Assembly: GCA_030770425.1 (NCBI GenBank)
Contig: JASJFT010000018.1
Coordinates: 186,001 to 250,000 of the forward strand
Direction: 5' to 3'
From: Darksidea phi
Taxonomy: Eukaryota; Ascomycota; Dothideomycetes; Pleosporales; Lentitheciaceae
Length of the DNA stretch: 64,000 bases
Position numbers and translations under genes: made by a program. Under the pieces are notes generated by a model that saw only the letters and a program-made list of their open reading frames with translations, was not told the DNA's origin and did no database searches. Positions 10,648 to 21,596 of this stretch are shown one piece after another. How positions within the stretch are numbered: the stretch's first letter is position 1; each line of letters begins with the position of its first letter.

Positions 10648-13600
10648 TCATCGCGCCCTTTTGTACATGGACTGGTCGACCATGGCCGCATTTCCTTGGT
10701 CCCATCGGCGCTTCAGGCCGTCTGGAAACGAACTGGCTACTACTTCCTGCCACATTGTGGGCGTAACGTAAGAAGTGTTGGGTGTAGCATAGCTGGACGG
10801 GACTGGAAGTTGCGACTGGGTGTCCTGGAGAGCGTTTGTCGGAGACATATTCGCCATCTGAAAGTTGGGATGGTTGGATTCCTGTGGCGTACCCATGTAA
10901 CCGGTTCCTGTGGGTGGGGGTCTTAGCGGCGGGGAGGACTGCGATGCTGTGCTTGAAGGAGGCGTACCAAAGGCAACATTCCATTGCCTATGTGATGTTA
11001 GCTAGAGCCTCGGGCTATCATGGTGCAAGCAAGGCTACTCACTCAAAGATCCGTTGAGGATTCCATTGCACGGACTCTTGCATCCGCGGACCCGTGGGCT
11101 GGGGCGCACGCTGACCAGATGCCATCATGACCAGAGACTGGGCTACGGGAGAGTCAGCCTTGGTGGAGTGGTCGGAAGCCGAGATTGGCGGAGTAATGGG
11201 GTGGGCATGGTAGTTGACCTGACCTGGTTGATTTAAAGGTGAATGTTGACTTGGAAGACGGGGCCGGTAGGAACCCTGATTACTCGTTGGGCTAGACTGC
11301 GCAGGTACCTGAGGACTTCCGAACGGAAATGTCTCTTTAAGTTCAAAGGGTTTCCTGACGTCTGCGGAGAAGGCGTGCCGAAGGTTGTCTATTTGTTCGT
11401 GCATCTCGGGCATTGGCCAAGAAGGTCCCACCGTCTCCAGAATGCGCATATGCCGGACGAAGAACTCTCGAGCATCGTTGTTCAGTTCAGGATCGGGACA
11501 GGTGATGGCGACCTAGGTCGGTTAGATAACGGCGGGCAACAGATGTGCGGGACTCACCAAATGAAGCATGGTGCAGGTTAGGACAGAATACACGGTAAAG
11601 CTGAGGCCCCGCACCATGCATAATAGACCCGGCAAACTGTATGTTTTCAAGACGGCTTCCTGCAGTCTGCACATATTCTTGGCGGCTGTGTAACAGGCGA
11701 TCATATGCTGTTTCCAAATGCCGTCGTATGAATCCGAGACGGCATGTAGCTGCGGGCGGAGGTGCATGATCACCGCTAGATAGTGATAGCAGTGCATGTT
11801 TGCAATATAATGCGAAGGAATCCACGGGGCTGAGCCATCTGGGGGATATGCGATCTGCATATTCTCAGGCAGCTCCCGCAGCCAAACTGGAAAGTCGGCA
11901 TTGTGTCCTACAAAATTAGGATCCAGTGCCCAGTCGGCCGTCTTTTTCCTTAGCGTTGCGTGTAGAGCATTCGTCTGTTTGACATTTTTAACAATCCGGA
12001 TGAACTGGGTGAACTGGGCAGATATCTGGAATTCGGAGGCGTCGAGCCCAGCGGCCGATCTTGGCATATCGAAATCCATGGACCCGAGGCTGACGCCAAA
12101 GTCTGAACGCCCTGCGGCGTGTGAGTGAGGATACCAAACATGGAGATGATTCGCTTACCTTGTGGGCCGCCAATCATGATCTCCAACATGTACAGTGTCT
12201 GCCACACGCGGGCCTTTGCTATGCATTCATATGGGTCAGAAGCGCATAATTTGCCCATCTGGTGGTTTTCATAGTGCTCGTCCAGTTCCAAGTCCTTGGC
12301 CATGGCTACTAATCCTACGACTGTCATCCACGAGCGCCAGAAATAGCCGCGCTTCGGCGAGGCCTCCCTCGCTTTTAAGAGAAGGATCGTCGCCTGCACG
12401 GTACTCAATCGAGGAACGTCTTTGAAGCTCTCTTCGTGTTCTGACATGAGCGTTAGCAAAGGATGGCAGGATCGCGGTAATGTGCACTGACTAGAGGCGA
12501 GGGCCAACCACTTGTGTCCTTCAGCTTCGTCTCCCAGCATCAGCGACGCACAGGCGAAGATGGCCTCGAGCATCAGCGGGGAAATGGAATCCCGTGCGCT
12601 TTGCCACATTTGGTAAAAATAACTTTTGCTGACTACAGGGTAGTAAGGATGGATGTTGGCGAAGTAGTACTCAAAGTAGTGCAAGGCTTGGTCCTCGGTG
12701 GGCATCATCTCCGGCGGAATGCGGACTGTCTGGTCGAGGCTGGTCGATGGCGGCAGCTGAACCTCGAATTCTTCTTGCGCAGGCGTGTCTGCAAGCGCTT
12801 TCCGCTGATTTGCGATGTATGGGGCTACGCTGATTAGTACTGATACGCGCATATCGTGATGGTAACCTTACCAACGGCATCATGATCAATCTTGAGCTCT
12901 CCCAAAGCATCGGTCAAGTTGGAGGTCGGGTCTTGCTTCCATGCGCCTTCGGTAGCCGGGGGGGTCATGACCATTGGGGGGGCAGACTGTGGGGTTTCCG
13001 AGTACATCTGCTGCGGCGCGTAGCTGATGTTCTGCTGGACGACCTGGGGCGGATGCATGGGCGCATACTGGATATGCTCTTGCGGCTGCTGGTCCACGTA
13101 GGATGCGGTTTGATACATGCGCATCCCGTCGGCATAGGTGCCGGTGACGGGCGTGGGCGGCAGCGAGGACGGCATCTGCTGGAGGTGGCCATGGTGCGCG
13201 GACATGACCGAGGCGCGTCGATAGTCCTGCTGCGGGTCGGGCACGGCATACTCCAATGGCTTCGTCTCGAGCTCGAAGGTCTGCGTGTTGGCGTTCCAGT
13301 CCTTGTCGTAGCTGACGGTTGGCGGCACGCAGTTGAGTTTCAGACGGACGCAGGCGGCGCAGGGCCAGGCATTCGTCGTCGCCGCATCGCACTTGATCTT
13401 GCGCCTGCGACAGCCCTCGCATGCTCTCATCACTGTTGAAGTTAGCGTGTCGCCATCTCAGCTGGGGCGGACCCCGCGAGGCTGCTGCGCCGCACCTTTT
13501 AATCGCTTGTGTCGGTTGTGCTCGTCTACGAAGACATAGTCTACACACGGTCATAAGCCTTCCATTGCTCCGGGCATGGCATCGTGCGAACTCACTGCGC

Positions 13601-13698
13601 TGGTTCTCGCGCGGCGCCAGCGTCGGCGGCGCGAAGGTGAAGCTCTGCATCTGGGCAGTCTGCGGGAGCAGCGGCCGTCCTTGGGATTCTCCGGGCAT
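10648..13698 (-). CDS. Zn2Cys6 transcription factor with fungal_trans domain
   Basis: Nuclear DNA-binding regulator. Exon 1 (13698-13596) encodes MPGESQGRPLL...APRENQR. Splicing over 13433-13595 (donor GTGAGT, acceptor CAACAG) joins it to MMRACEGCRRRKIKCD with C..C......C spacing and PCAACVRLKLNCVPPT, a complete six-cysteine zinc cluster at about residues 37-66. A second intron (12825-12871) leads to APYIANQRKALADTP. The middle domain, with YFANIHPYYPVV and the RLSTVQATILLLKARE block, matches the fungal-specific transcription factor domain, and several small introns follow. The last junction (near 10985-11040) gives IFEQWNVAFGTPP. The C-terminus ends in a MWQEVVASSFPDGLKRRWD tail and stops at 10648. 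A Gln/Pro/Tyr-rich linker lies between DNA binding and regulation domains. I do not recognise the pathway it controls. It is divergent from CIA2 across 2.7 kb. Confidence 0.88.
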
Positions 13699-16441
13699 CT
13701 CTGGTATTATAGGGGCGGCGTCTCTGGCGATGGAGCGTTGGCGGAGCGGTGGTGGCCGAATGGGCAGCGGGGTCGGGGTCGACGAGGTTGGTGCGTGGAA
13801 TCAGCCAATCGACTGCCGCGGTGCGCGGTTTCGCCCAACTCCAAGCAACTACGGAGCCAGAAAGCAGCGCGAGGCGGCGTGGCTGCTACTGTAGAATGGT
13901 ACTGCGGGCGGGAAGGCGCCGCGACAACGGGTGATGTTAGGTTATACGTAGATCGGGAGTGCATAGAGATAGTGGGGACGAGCGTAATGGCAAGGCCGGG
14001 GACTTGTCGAAGGCCGGCGCACGGCGTGGCTCTCGCGTGCAGATGGTGGCGCGAGAGGGCGTTGGGGTCGTTTGGGGGGGGGAGGGGGGTGAGGAGTAGG
14101 TCGCTATGTACTAGACCGGTCGCGAAGAAGCGTGCGATGCAGCAGAGTCAGGCGGCGCAGGAATCCCACCACACAATAATACCGCTGGTCCCTCGTAAGC
14201 GCGCCCGGACTAGTGCACGCCCTGTTGCAGCGGGCGATGTGGGAACCGCCGTTGTGGGGTGTTAGGGGAGTGTGCGCGCAGGGGGGGAGGGGGGAGGCGG
14301 TTTGGGAGGGGTTGGCGTCTCAAGCCAGGCAGGGCATGTTCGATGGAGTGGTGCTACGCTCCCAGCGTCCCATCCGAGGGCGAGGCGACATGGGCGGCCT
14401 TTAAAGGGAGTTTTGGGGCGAATAGCTGACGTCTGTGCCGCGTCGTACGGAAGCTGAGTCTACGCTCGTCTGATGCCGCGCTCGACGGACGCCCATCATG
14501 TCCATGGCAGCAGGCGGAGGCAAGCTGGAGCCGCCCCGACGTCTCACTCGACCGCCTGCGTGCCTACGTCTGTCGTGTGTGCCGTATCCTGCCCGCAGCC
14601 CCTGGGCATGGACACTTGCGACGGTGCAAGAGCGCGGTGGGCCGCTGGGTGAAAATGGTCGACGCCTCTCGATGGCGACGAGTTAATGCGCTCCCTGGCA
14701 TTAACACACAGACGGCCAAACATGGCCAAACACGGCCAAAAGGGGGCCGCAGACGCAGTCACGGGGGGTGGCTATGAGATGAGATGAAATGCAATGAAAT
14801 GCACCGGGAGGCCGTCCGGCGCGGTCGCCTTGCGCTTGCCACACGGCACCAGCTGGAGACGGAAGGGGAAGGCGTGCAGAACATTCGCTCATGCATCGCT
14901 CGCGTGCCTGCCTTACAAGGCGAAGCGACTCCATCTCCACCGGCGCGGATTGTGCGTGTTTGCCTGCCTCGACCCCCCCGACGCCTCGACGGTACCGCCA
15001 TAGTCCCAAAGCATGTCGCTGGTGCGGTGCGCTACCGTGGCCGGCGCCTCGGCTTGGAACGACTGACCGGCCACGCGTGTTCCTGAATGCTCGACCTGTG
15101 CGTGCAGCGCCCTCCGCAGCCTGCGCTAAAAGCGTGTGCCTGCGCCAGAGTGTGCCTGCGCGCCGCCAACACTGGCGACGGACCGCATGAACAGATCACG
15201 ACGCTCGCCTACACGCTCGGCCCATCGACAGGCATCGGCAGCCCAGATCAAGATAGCAGATATTGGATGGCCCTGGGGGATCTTGCGGCGGCCCGCAGGA
15301 ATCCGGCCAACGGGGGATACAGAGCTCGCAATGACATCGTTCATCCGCACACGCACACCTCCGTCGGCCGCCTCCATATCTACGGTATATGCAACGGCAA
15401 GAGGCCGCTTGCTGGTATCCAGCATACCGCATACCTGCTACCGCGTATCTACGTGCGCAATCGCTCGGACGCTCCCGTACTGCGGTAGACGACAGGTGGG
15501 TTGCAGTCCTCCGGCCCGCAGGCAACCAACCACGTCGCAGACCGACGTAGTCCCAGAATCCCGGTTTGGTGGACCAGGGTGGCTTTCGGCGACACCGCGT
15601 GCCTGAGATCAGCACGGAATCAGGCCCAACCTGCCAACTTCGCTTGACCTCCTCCCTACACGGTCCCTCCATCGGCCAAGATATCCCACGGTGCAGCATG
15701 TCGAAGGCGCGGAAAGTTCCATGGCCACGCATCAGGGCCTCTGCTAACAGCAGCAGCGCAAGCGGGCGGGCATGCTCTCGGAGGGCTTGGCCTGACGGCA
15801 TTCCGCACGGCATTTCAGCTTCTGCACAGCAGACCTTCAGGCATCAATTGCCGTTACACTTTGCAGCAGCTAGCGACGGAAGAAAGCTAAAGCCGTCCAA
15901 CCGTGTGCTGCTCGACCAAGGAGCTAGACCCGTCCAGCGACGTGCTGCGAGCCCGCGAAATGCTCTAGCTGCATCACGCTCCATCACTAGGCACTGGATA
16001 AGGCACTGGATACGGCCCTCGTGCGTCGCGCTGCTGAAGATGCACGAGATGCGAGATGATGTCCTGCAAGACGACCCCTGCTGGGTAACGGTAGAAGGCT
16101 TCCATGACCTGCAGCACGATCAAGTCCGGGCAGGCTTGGGGCGCGTGGGCTAACCCAAACTATCGACCCCACAAACTCCCATGTCCGCACGGATAACGGG
16201 CGTGTAGATTGCCTTTATTAACCAATTGCTGTGCTGGGGCCGTCGGCCTGTCGTGGAACATTTCCAATCATCTAGTAAGCGGCAGGCATGCGCGCTTATC
16301 CACTTCGAGCGAGTATGACGACGGTGGGGGCGCGGCTTGGCGGCGAACGCTCGACGCCGAAAACTCCACCGCATGGCCGTCGCCACAGCCACCCTCTACA
16401 CGTTCCAACACCTAGGCACCTGCTTGATCCGTCGCGCCGCC
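13699..16441. promoter_or_regulatory. Long G-rich divergent intergenic region
   Basis: The 2.7 kb between the starts of the transcription factor and CIA2 is visibly richer in G+C than its flanks. It contains dense G-tracts at 14073-14089 and 14281-14315 on the plus strand. Overlapping long open frames occur on both strands, as expected from high G+C, but none shows a domain, codon pattern or splice logic. It presumably carries both promoters; no specific site can be assigned. Confidence 0.45.
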
Positions 16442-17125
16442 ATGGACCTCGATAAGCAGAACGCCAATCCGACCATCCTCAACCCCTCCGACCTGCCGTC
16501 CCGCCGCAGAGAGGCGCCCGTCAAAAGGCGCGACGATGGCAGCACGGGCCTTTTCGACGAGCTCATCCCGCCCTACAACTCTCTCAACGATCCCTTCGAC
16601 CACTCCGTCGCCTCGAGCGACTCCGACGACGACGCTGTCGAGCACATTGACGAGCAGGAGGTGTATGGTATGTCCCACGCCTTGCGCCGCCCGTGCTGCA
16701 TTCCTATTCTTATGCGTTTCGTCGCTAGCTGGCTTGGCTGACTTGTTTGCATTGCAGACCTCATCTCCTCCATCTCAGACCCTGAGCATCCGCTCTCCCT
16801 CGGCTCCCTTGCCGTGGTGAACCTGCCTGACATTCACATCCAACCCCCAACATCTCCTAGTTCGTGCATTAGCACCGTCGTGGTGGAGATCACCCCCACC
16901 GTTACCCACTGCTCGTTGGCTACCGTCATCGGCCTGGGGGTACGGGTGAGGCTCGAGCAAGCCCTCCCCCCTAGGTTCCGCGTAGACGTCCGCATAAAAA
17001 AGGGCACGCATAGCACCGACGAGGCTGTGAACAAACAGCTCGGGGACAAGGAGAGGGTTGCCGCCGCTCTGGAGAATGGTACATTGATGGGCGTCCTCAG
17101 GAAGATGCTATCCACTTGCGAGTAG
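16442..17125 (+). CDS. CIA2: MIP18-family protein Cia2, cytosolic Fe-S assembly targeting factor
   Basis: Predicted 197 residues from two exons (16442-16667, 16758-17125; donor GTATGT, acceptor TTGCAG). The C-terminal MIP18/DUF59 domain is clear: YDLISSISDPEHPLSLGSL, HCSLATVIGLGVRVRL, LPPRFRVDVRIKKGTHS and VNKQLGDKERVAAALEN, ending shortly after, as family members do. The Cys in HCSLAT is the conserved reactive cysteine. The N-terminus is acidic and disordered. In yeast and animals Cia2 joins Cia1 and Mms19 to hand Fe-S clusters to cytosolic and nuclear apoproteins. The start at 16442 has context GCCGCCATGG. An upstream in-frame ATG at 16373 would add 23 residues rich in Thr, Ala and Arg. MMS19 lies 36 kb downstream in the same window. 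Confidence 0.95.
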
Positions 17126-18489
17126 GGGAATCGGCACTGCCGATCCTCTAGCGCACTACCTACCGACTGTCTGGGCGAATGTGATAAAGATCTACGCTAT
17201 GAAGAAACGTTGGGCGGCGTTGAGGTAAGGAACAGGACATGATCCTCACTACACGCCATCACGACATCTAGAATACCAAGCATGGCCAGGCATGGCCACG
17301 CAGGGCTCCGCATGAAAACGGGAGCGCGCTAAGCCTTAGACTATTGGATTATCGTAATCGCTTCTTTCTGTCGTCACTTTCGGCCCTTTTTTTCCGATTG
17401 TCTACCCGTCGCTTGTCGCGCACCCCTTGTTCCGATCGCCAACGCTCGATGTCACGTTTGCACCGTTGTCAACAGGCGCGCAAATTCCTTATCCGGTAAT
17501 TCCACCGATGCCACCAATACCCGACGTTCCACAGCATTCGCGGTTAGACGCTCCGCAACATCAAATATCAATGCAACTTCCTTGCGTCGATCCTCGCTAT
17601 AAAACGCGGAGATATATCCTTGTGTTTGTCCGCTTCTGGTAGCCCAAGCCTGTCTAGTTTATATTGAGGACGTGTTCTGGGGAGCCGTTTCGAGCTGGTG
17701 AATGTGGAGGGTAGCGTAAGAATAAAGTTTATTGTTTAGCTGTTTAGCCGTGGTGCTGGCGCTGGAGAGTGTGGGGAGTGCCTTGGCGCTTGGGTGCCTC
17801 GGTGCGCGAGAATGTGGAGGGTAAACGGTTGTACATGTGATGGCGGCTTTGTACTGTGAACTCGCTGTGTGAATCTTAAAAGTCTGTCTAGACCTGAAGG
17901 TCTGAGCGTACCATCTGGTGTTAGTCGATGCCTCGGTGCACGATAGCTAGAAGGTGTCCCGCCTTGAAGAAATGTTTCACGCCAAGACGTATAGCGAACA
18001 AAACAGAGTATTAACAAGTATACATGACCAGTATCAATTCCGGGGGGGTATAACAAGTAAAAGTACCCATCCACGAAACAACATTTCGCACACGAAGAAC
18101 GCCTACCTAAAATCCACCGCCCTAATTACTAGTATTTCTTTTCGATTCGCACAGTACGAGTCTCTCTCTTATAAGCTTCGCACGAGAAATATAATAGGTA
18201 GAAGTTTTGCACATGGTAGAGGCAGTTACTATAGCTATACGGATAATGGAGCTATTTAGCTATAGAGCTATAGAGTTGTATGCACAGTACTATCGATGGT
18301 AAGATATCGACGACTTATGGTTTGAATATTTTCATAGTAATAGGTAAGAGGGAAGGATGTGTGTTGTCGGGCTGTGGAGTTAGGGGGAGAGTTGAGGGAG
18401 AGTGTTGGGAGTCTAATAGTGTGGTGGTAGTGGTGAGTTTGTATATACATCCTGCTGGTATCCTTTGAGAACTCTCTCTCTTTTGTGTG
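17126..18489. other. Intergenic, no gene seen
   Basis: Contains pyrimidine-rich sequence (about 17370-17430) and clusters of AGCTATA (about 18225-18275). Short open frames are present but none is recognisable. Confidence 0.45.
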
Positions 18490-18745
18490 AGAAGTTGGTT
18501 TGGTTTGGTTTGGTTTGTTTTGTTTTGGGGTTGTGGTGGTGGTGGGGTGTGATGGTGGTGGGTTGTAATAGTAGTAGGTTATAATAGTGTTGGGTTGCGA
18601 TGGTATTGGGTTACGATGGTAGTAGGTTGTAATAGTAGTAGGTTGTAATAGTAGTAGGTTGTAATGGTAGTAGGTTGTAATGGTAGTAGGTTGTGATAGT
18701 GGTGGGTTGTAATAGTATTAAGTTGCGATGGTGCTGTATTGCTGT
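18490..18745. repeat. TTTGG repeat and GGTTGTAATRGTAGTA minisatellite
   Basis: A short (TTTGG)n run (about 18495-18525) is followed by about a dozen diverged copies of a roughly 16-bp unit of the form TAGGTTGTAATAGTAG up to about 18740. Variation is mostly A/G and T/C exchange. The region is not coding. Confidence 0.85.
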
Positions 18746-19283
18746 ATAGGAATTTTGCTGCGTGGTGATGGGCTATGCGATGAAAGGGTGTTGGGTTGGA
18801 GGGGTAAGTTGGGAAGGGGGGAGTAGGTAGACTAGCAATCGCGTAAGGAGCGATATTTCATATATTTCGTATATTTCATACGATGCTTAAGAGTATTATG
18901 AATCTCTAGATAACTTTAGCTAGCTTCAAGCTTAACAATTACCTTTTTCTTAGCTATACTTCGAAACATAACTCGTAACTGGATTTGGAGTATAAGTCCT
19001 GTAGATGGGGGCTAGGGAGAGTAGGCAGACGTTAGCTATACTAAATCTACTGCAGGATAGGGGCTGCCATGTTGAAGAATAGGAATAGGCTAATCATAGT
19101 TAGAAGGGTGAATAGCTCTTGAAGAAGTGGAGAATTCAGTACTTGAACAACGACTGATCACTGAGCGGATTTGATTCGATTCGATTGACAGAGCGGATTC
19201 GATTCAATTCGATTGATGAGTAGTAGAGATGAACAAACTATTCGCACAGGCAGCTTTATGCCCATATTCGAAGCATGATTGTT

Positions 19284-19539
19284 GAGAAGAGTTATTATCA
19301 AGCTTGGTAGCGAGCCAAAATCAACCACGGATTATAAGAAGGCTCTTAAGCCGCACGCGCACACAAAAGAAAAAAAAAATACTCTCCCTACAGAAGTAGT
19401 TGATGCGATCACGAGAAGAGTTATTATCAAGCTTGGTAGCGAGCCAAAGTCATCCACGGATCATGAGAAGGCCCTTGAGCCGCACACGCACACACAAAGG
19501 AAAAAATACTCTCACTGCAGAAGCAGTTGACGCGATCAC
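19284..19539. repeat. Two-copy tandem repeat of 129 bp
   Basis: Copy 1 (19284-19412) and copy 2 (19413-19539) both start GAGAAGAGTTATTATCAAGC and end GCGATCAC. Because the unit is a multiple of three, the same frame stays open through most of both copies, but no start or known protein fits. The two differ mostly by transitions plus small A-run indels, as expected for a RIP-exposed duplication. Confidence 0.8.
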
Positions 19540-19832
19540 TATACTAAGTCTAGTTATACCTTTCTCCATCTGGAGAAGTTACACAATAACCTTTTTTTTT
19601 TCTTTTAAATTTTTACAGTAGGAGTCTCTTTTTGTAAGGCACACGATTACAATAACATTGTATTTTCTTAGTTCAGGCGCGTCCCCGGTACTATAGCACA
19701 GTAGCCATATTGTGTATCCACAAAGAGCGCAATACCCACAAAGAAGCACTATCTATAAAGCACGCTCAGCCTGCAGGGAACACCTTACAACTTTTCAACT
19801 ATCACGTCTTCCCCGTCGCTATACTCAACACC

Positions 19833-21197
19833 ATGCCGCGCAGTTCCGCTGTTCCCTCACGTAAGGCCCTATCCACGTCGTCTCCAATCACCAAGCTTCC
19901 GAATGAACTTCTCAGCGCAGCGCTTTCGGAACTGGACCTTCAAAATGCCAAGACTGCGAGATTCGTCTGCAGGGGCTTCTATGACTGTGCTTGGCCAGCG
20001 TTCGGTGCCGGTCTCGCTAGTTATACGTTCGATCTGAGAAATCAGCGGAGTTGGGACAATTTCAATGCTGTCTCGAAGAAGAAAGAACTTGCGCCTTATG
20101 TGAGGTCTTTGCACTTTGGATGTGGGTGTGCGTATCAGGATTTTCTGTATGCGCTAAGAGTAGATGAATACTCTGACGACGACAAGTCCAGCGACGACCG
20201 GCTACGGCTAGAAAAATTCGTACGTGGGAAGTCGTTTTGGGTTCCTCCTGAATATCATACCGAACCAGGCGAGCAAGTCGCTTACGCTAGTATATGGGAT
20301 GTCGAAGGACCGACAAACCGCGGCGTCGCGGACACACAGCTTGCCATTGAAACGCTGACTTCCACGCTTTCTCGTTTTACGAACCTTAATGAGGTCAGAT
20401 ATCTAGACTATCTCATACCCTCAGCGTATGAGGAGACAGTCGAGACAGTCATCTACCCGCCTTGGAGATACGATCAGAACACCAGGGAGCGTTTCAGAGA
20501 TCGTAAACTTTTCTTAGATCATGCAGCTATGGACATCCTTCTTCAATCACTTGCATCCAATCGGGTTACGGTACGGAAACTTGGGATACCAGCTTTGGAG
20601 CGGATGCAATTCAGCTTCTTATCCCCAACTAACAGGACAGTGATGCGCACTGTCCTGTCAAAACTAACAAAACTGAACATCTTGTTCCTCCAGTATTCGG
20701 GCGATTCTTCGCCCATTGTCCCGGGTCGTACGATATGTCTAGCGACCGAGCAGGGGCAGAGATTGACAGATCTAGAACTTGACTACTTTGATACTGACGA
20801 AGCCATCACAAACATAAATCCTCTCTCCTCGCTTCCTGCATACCCATGTTTAAAATGGCTAAAGCTCTTCTGTATTGACCCTAGGAGAAATGGGGTTCTA
20901 GAGGGGTTCCTCGCTAAGATTCGGGGTAGTCTAGAAGTTCTAGAGCTGAGATACGCCCTCGATGACGATGAGTGGGTGAGAGAGAGCTGGCCATGCATGC
21001 TTGTCAAGTGGCTACAACGGGAAGGTTTCTACCTGAAGAGGTTGGAGCTGTCAGCACGTGGTAGTCGTATTATGGGAGAAGACATTCCGCGACAAGCCTT
21101 GGAGGATGTGGCACAAAAAGTGGTTCTATGTCCTGACCATTTGGAGCGTCTACGGGTACGGTGGGCTCTGGACGATGCCAATAAAGTGGCACAGTAA
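19833..21197 (+). CDS. F-box protein, single exon
   Basis: Predicted 454 residues. The F-box is at about residues 18-55 (KLPNELLSAALSELDLQNAK followed by TARFVCRGFYDCAW). The rest contains leucine-rich segments such as LDLDYFDTDEAI-like and LEVLELRYALDDDEW stretches, consistent with a substrate-recognition half. F-box proteins bridge Skp1 to substrates of SCF ubiquitin ligases. The start at 19833 was chosen because the F-box follows directly; an in-frame ATG at 19710 would add 41 residues without domain content. The gene sits between repeats and a HET gene, in the accessory half of the window. Its substrate cannot be told. Confidence 0.8.
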   Translation: MPRSSAVPSRKALSTSSPITKLPNELLSAALSELDLQNAKTARFVCRGFYDCAWPAFGAGLASYTFDLRNQRSWDNFNAVSKKKELAPYVRSLHFGCGCAYQDFLYALRVDEYSDDDKSSDDRLRLEKFVRGKSFWVPPEYHTEPGEQVAYASIWDVEGPTNRGVADTQLAIETLTSTLSRFTNLNEVRYLDYLIPSAYEETVETVIYPPWRYDQNTRERFRDRKLFLDHAAMDILLQSLASNRVTVRKLGIPALERMQFSFLSPTNRTVMRTVLSKLTKLNILFLQYSGDSSPIVPGRTICLATEQGQRLTDLELDYFDTDEAITNINPLSSLPAYPCLKWLKLFCIDPRRNGVLEGFLAKIRGSLEVLELRYALDDDEWVRESWPCMLVKWLQREGFYLKRLELSARGSRIMGEDIPRQALEDVAQKVVLCPDHLERLRVRWALDDANKVAQ

Positions 21198-21596
21198 AGA
21201 TGTGTCATATGACCCCAGTACCCATTCTACCTTGTAACTAACCTAACTTTCTAATTGCGAGTTGGAAAGAAGCGCAGCACTTAGTTTCTTTAAACTTCCG
21301 TATTGTAACAATAGTTATTAAGACCCTTCTTGACCTTTACCAACCGTGTATGCCAACGTTGTGTTGATGGCAATGGCTGATGCGAGAATGGACGTTTGCA
21401 TTCTTTACATTATGCACTTTCGTAGCTGGGCTCGAGATTCCGGGTGCCCATAAATGAATTAAATAGACCAAGAGGATATGCCGCGCGAAATCACGGATTT
21501 TCACATTTGTTGAAGTCTTATCGTCCGCTTGTACGTCACTGCTTTGTAATCATTTGAAGGAAAGCGGTTTTGTATAGATAACAGGCCTATTGCATT

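Noticed and set aside
12886..13439. Overlapping long frames on both strands over the zinc-cluster exon
   Set aside because: High G+C and codon bias produce shadows; only the spliced minus-strand frame carries the zinc cluster and fungal_trans motifs.
13576..15813. Open frames of 130-230 codons in the divergent intergenic region
   Set aside because: They overlap each other on both strands, are Arg/Ala/Gly-rich and lack any motif; explained by G+C content.
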